The notes under the pieces are model-generated. The model was given only the letters and a program-made list of their open reading frames with translations, was not told the DNA's origin and searched no databases. This document shows positions 62,761 through 64,000 of a stretch of 64,000 nucleotides of DNA, piece by piece. Origin of the DNA: Methanomassiliicoccales archaeon (GTDB lineage Archaea > Thermoplasmatota > Thermoplasmata > Methanomassiliicoccales > UBA472); assembly GCA_036504055.1 (NCBI GenBank), contig DASXVU010000036.1, positions 41,897 to 105,896 of the forward strand, given 5' to 3'. The position numbers were made by a program, and so were the translations under genes. Positions within the stretch are counted from its first letter, which is position 1. The number at the start of each line of letters is the position of its first letter.

Positions 62761-64000
62761 GATCTTCCCACCACCGCATGGCCTCGCCGATGGTGTACAA
62801 CGACCCCCCTACTATGACAGTATCCTCCGGCCCTGATCTGGCCAACGCTTCCCCAATTGATGCCCCCACATCCTGGCAGACTGAGACGTCCTTGCAGAAG
62901 AGCATCATCGCATCCCTTACCTGTTCAGGGGAGAATGCTCTCTGGGTCTTCGGCCTGGTGGCGATGACCGAATCGGCTACTTTCCCGAACTCTGAAGCGA
63001 TGCCTTCCAGATCCTTGTCGTTCAGCACACCCAGAATCACGGTGGTATGACCCTGCCGGATCTTCAGCAGCTCATCGACCGCCACCCTTGCACCCTCAGG
63101 GGTGTGGCTGACGTCGAAGATGATCAAGGGGCTTTCCAGAACCACCTCCAACCGTCCGGGCCAGACGACCCTGGACAATCCCAGGACGATGGACTCCTCG
63201 GTAATTTTGAGCCCTCTCTTCCTCAATTCGAGTGCAGCCTCGCAGGCCATTGCCGCGTTGGATGCCTGATAGGCGCCCAGGAGAGGCACCTGCGCCGTCC
63301 TTCCGATCGATGATAGATGTAAGCCGACTCCGGAACGGTCGCTTCCCATCGGTCTGAAGTAGAAGTCCTTGCCCAGCCGGGACAGGTACGTGCCCCTGTC
63401 CCTAGCGATAGAATCCAGGACCTTGAGCACCACCGGGTCTTCCTCGGCGGTGATCACGATCGCGGAAGGCTTGATAATGCCAGCCTTTTCGTAGGCGATC
63501 TTTGCCATCGTATCGCCCAGATAGGTCACGTGCTCCATGCTGATGCGCGTGATGACGCACACGTCCGGGACGATCACGTTGGTGGCGTCGAGGCGGCCCC
63601 CCATCCCGACCTCGATGACCGCAACATCTACCCCCTCACGGGCAAAATGCAGGAACGCAATGGCTGTGGTCACCTCAAAGAAAGTGAGAGGCCGGCTTTC
63701 GGCATCCGACGACCGATCACCTGCCGCACGTACCTCCTTGGCCAAGGCCACGACCTCGGCCTCGGAGATCATCTCCCCGTCGACCATGATGCGCTCCCTG
63801 AAGTCCACCAGGTGCGGCGATGTGTAAAGTCCAGTGCGCAGTCCGGAGGCTTGCAGGATGGACGAGGTCATGGCGCAGACGGAACCTTTCCCATTGGTCC
63901 CGGCAACATGGACCGAACGATACGCGTTCTGAGGGTTCTCCAGGTTGTTCAACAGTTCCCTGACCCTCCCCAGTCCCAGCTTGATGCCCATGTTCTCCAG
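62747..64000 (-). CDS. folC: Folylpolyglutamate synthase / dihydrofolate synthase-like Mur ligase (5' end beyond window)
   Basis: A Mur-ligase-family enzyme that adds glutamate to folate-type cofactors in the cytoplasm, or in archaea to a related pterin cofactor. The visible 418 residues carry the P-loop HVAGTNGKGSVCAM, the omega-like loop YTSPHLVDFRERI, VAVIEVGMGGRLDATN, ISMEHVTYLGDTMAKIAYEKAGI, and the C-terminal domain FDVSHTPEGARVAVDEL. The frame is open to the last base, so the beginning is probably beyond the right edge: family members have about 15-25 residues before G-I-K-L-G-L. The ATG at 63991 is therefore doubtful as a start. nth follows with a 14-base overlap. Confidence 0.92.
   Translation of the reverse strand: MENMGIKLGLGRVRELLNNLENPQNAYRSVHVAGTNGKGSVCAMTSSILQASGLRTGLYTSPHLVDFRERIMVDGEMISEAEVVALAKEVRAAGDRSSDAESRPLTFFEVTTAIAFLHFAREGVDVAVIEVGMGGRLDATNVIVPDVCVITRISMEHVTYLGDTMAKIAYEKAGIIKPSAIVITAEEDPVVLKVLDSIARDRGTYLSRLGKDFYFRPMGSDRSGVGLHLSSIGRTAQVPLLGAYQASNAAMACEAALELRKRGLKITEESIVLGLSRVVWPGRLEVVLESPLIIFDVSHTPEGARVAVDELLKIRQGHTTVILGVLNDKDLEGIASEFGKVADSVIATRPKTQRAFSPEQVRDAMMLFCKDVSVCQDVGASIGEALARSGPEDTVIVGGSLYTIGEAMRWWEDHETH

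Overview
The window reads as a chromosomal segment of a methanogenic-type euryarchaeon. It most resembles the Thermoplasmatota/Methanomassiliicoccales side of the Archaea, but that placement is an inference from gene content, not a phylogeny. Supporting signs are archaeal TATA-like boxes 20-30 bases before many starts with little or no leader, a HypA-HypD pair for [NiFe]-hydrogenase maturation, an archaeal SelB-like factor (aSelBL), a PocR-type sensor kinase, and histidine kinases with the archaeal-style T-R-H-D box. No rRNA, tRNA, insertion sequence or CRISPR array was recognised.

Layout. 1-7.6 kb: the end of a polyphosphate kinase 2, a flavodoxin, a small VOC protein, an anchored fibronectin-III protein, a TetR regulator with its operator next to a 14-TM drug exporter, and two small zinc-ribbon proteins. 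7.6-13.2 kb: an ABC exporter, a UspA protein and a receiver-PAS-histidine kinase. 13.6-18.2 kb: a 1543-residue beta-helix surface protein. 18.6-33.6 kb: mixed metabolic and transport genes (VOC, MFS, MDR oxidoreductase, DHFR-like, DUF1028, ThrE-like exporter, two GNATs, a QueG-like Fe-S protein) and three histidine kinases with 7-TM sensor regions. 33.6-41.3 kb: an HNH protein, an unassigned VOC-like gene coupled to a GlcD-like FAD oxidase, a P-loop ATPase and an ABC-F protein. 41.4-48.8 kb: a 1006-residue receiver/PAS kinase, aSelBL, a fused two-domain PPK2 and an MFS carrier. 48.8-50.5 kb: a gene-poor, hairpin-containing stretch followed by an A/T-rich PD-(D/E)XK-like nuclease. 50.6-64 kb: a PocR kinase, a DEAD-box helicase, an ABC-2 exporter, a ferritin-like protein, a tandem pair of CorA-like proteins, HypD/HypA, small zinc proteins, endonuclease III and FolC, which runs off the right edge.

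How it fits together. Signal input dominates: six histidine kinases share one type of catalytic core but differ in sensor region, and no DNA-binding response regulator is present here. Transport is the second theme: three MFS, two ABC-2 systems, a ThrE-like exporter and two CorA-like proteins. Polyphosphate enzymes occur twice. The most unusual items are a hairpin RNA candidate behind an orphan promoter near 28.43 kb, the VOC-dioxygenase-like/FAD-oxidase pair at 34.5-37.4 kb, the GTPase-motif-poor aSelBL, the CorA pair lacking the GMN motif, and the compositionally foreign nuclease at 49.75 kb.
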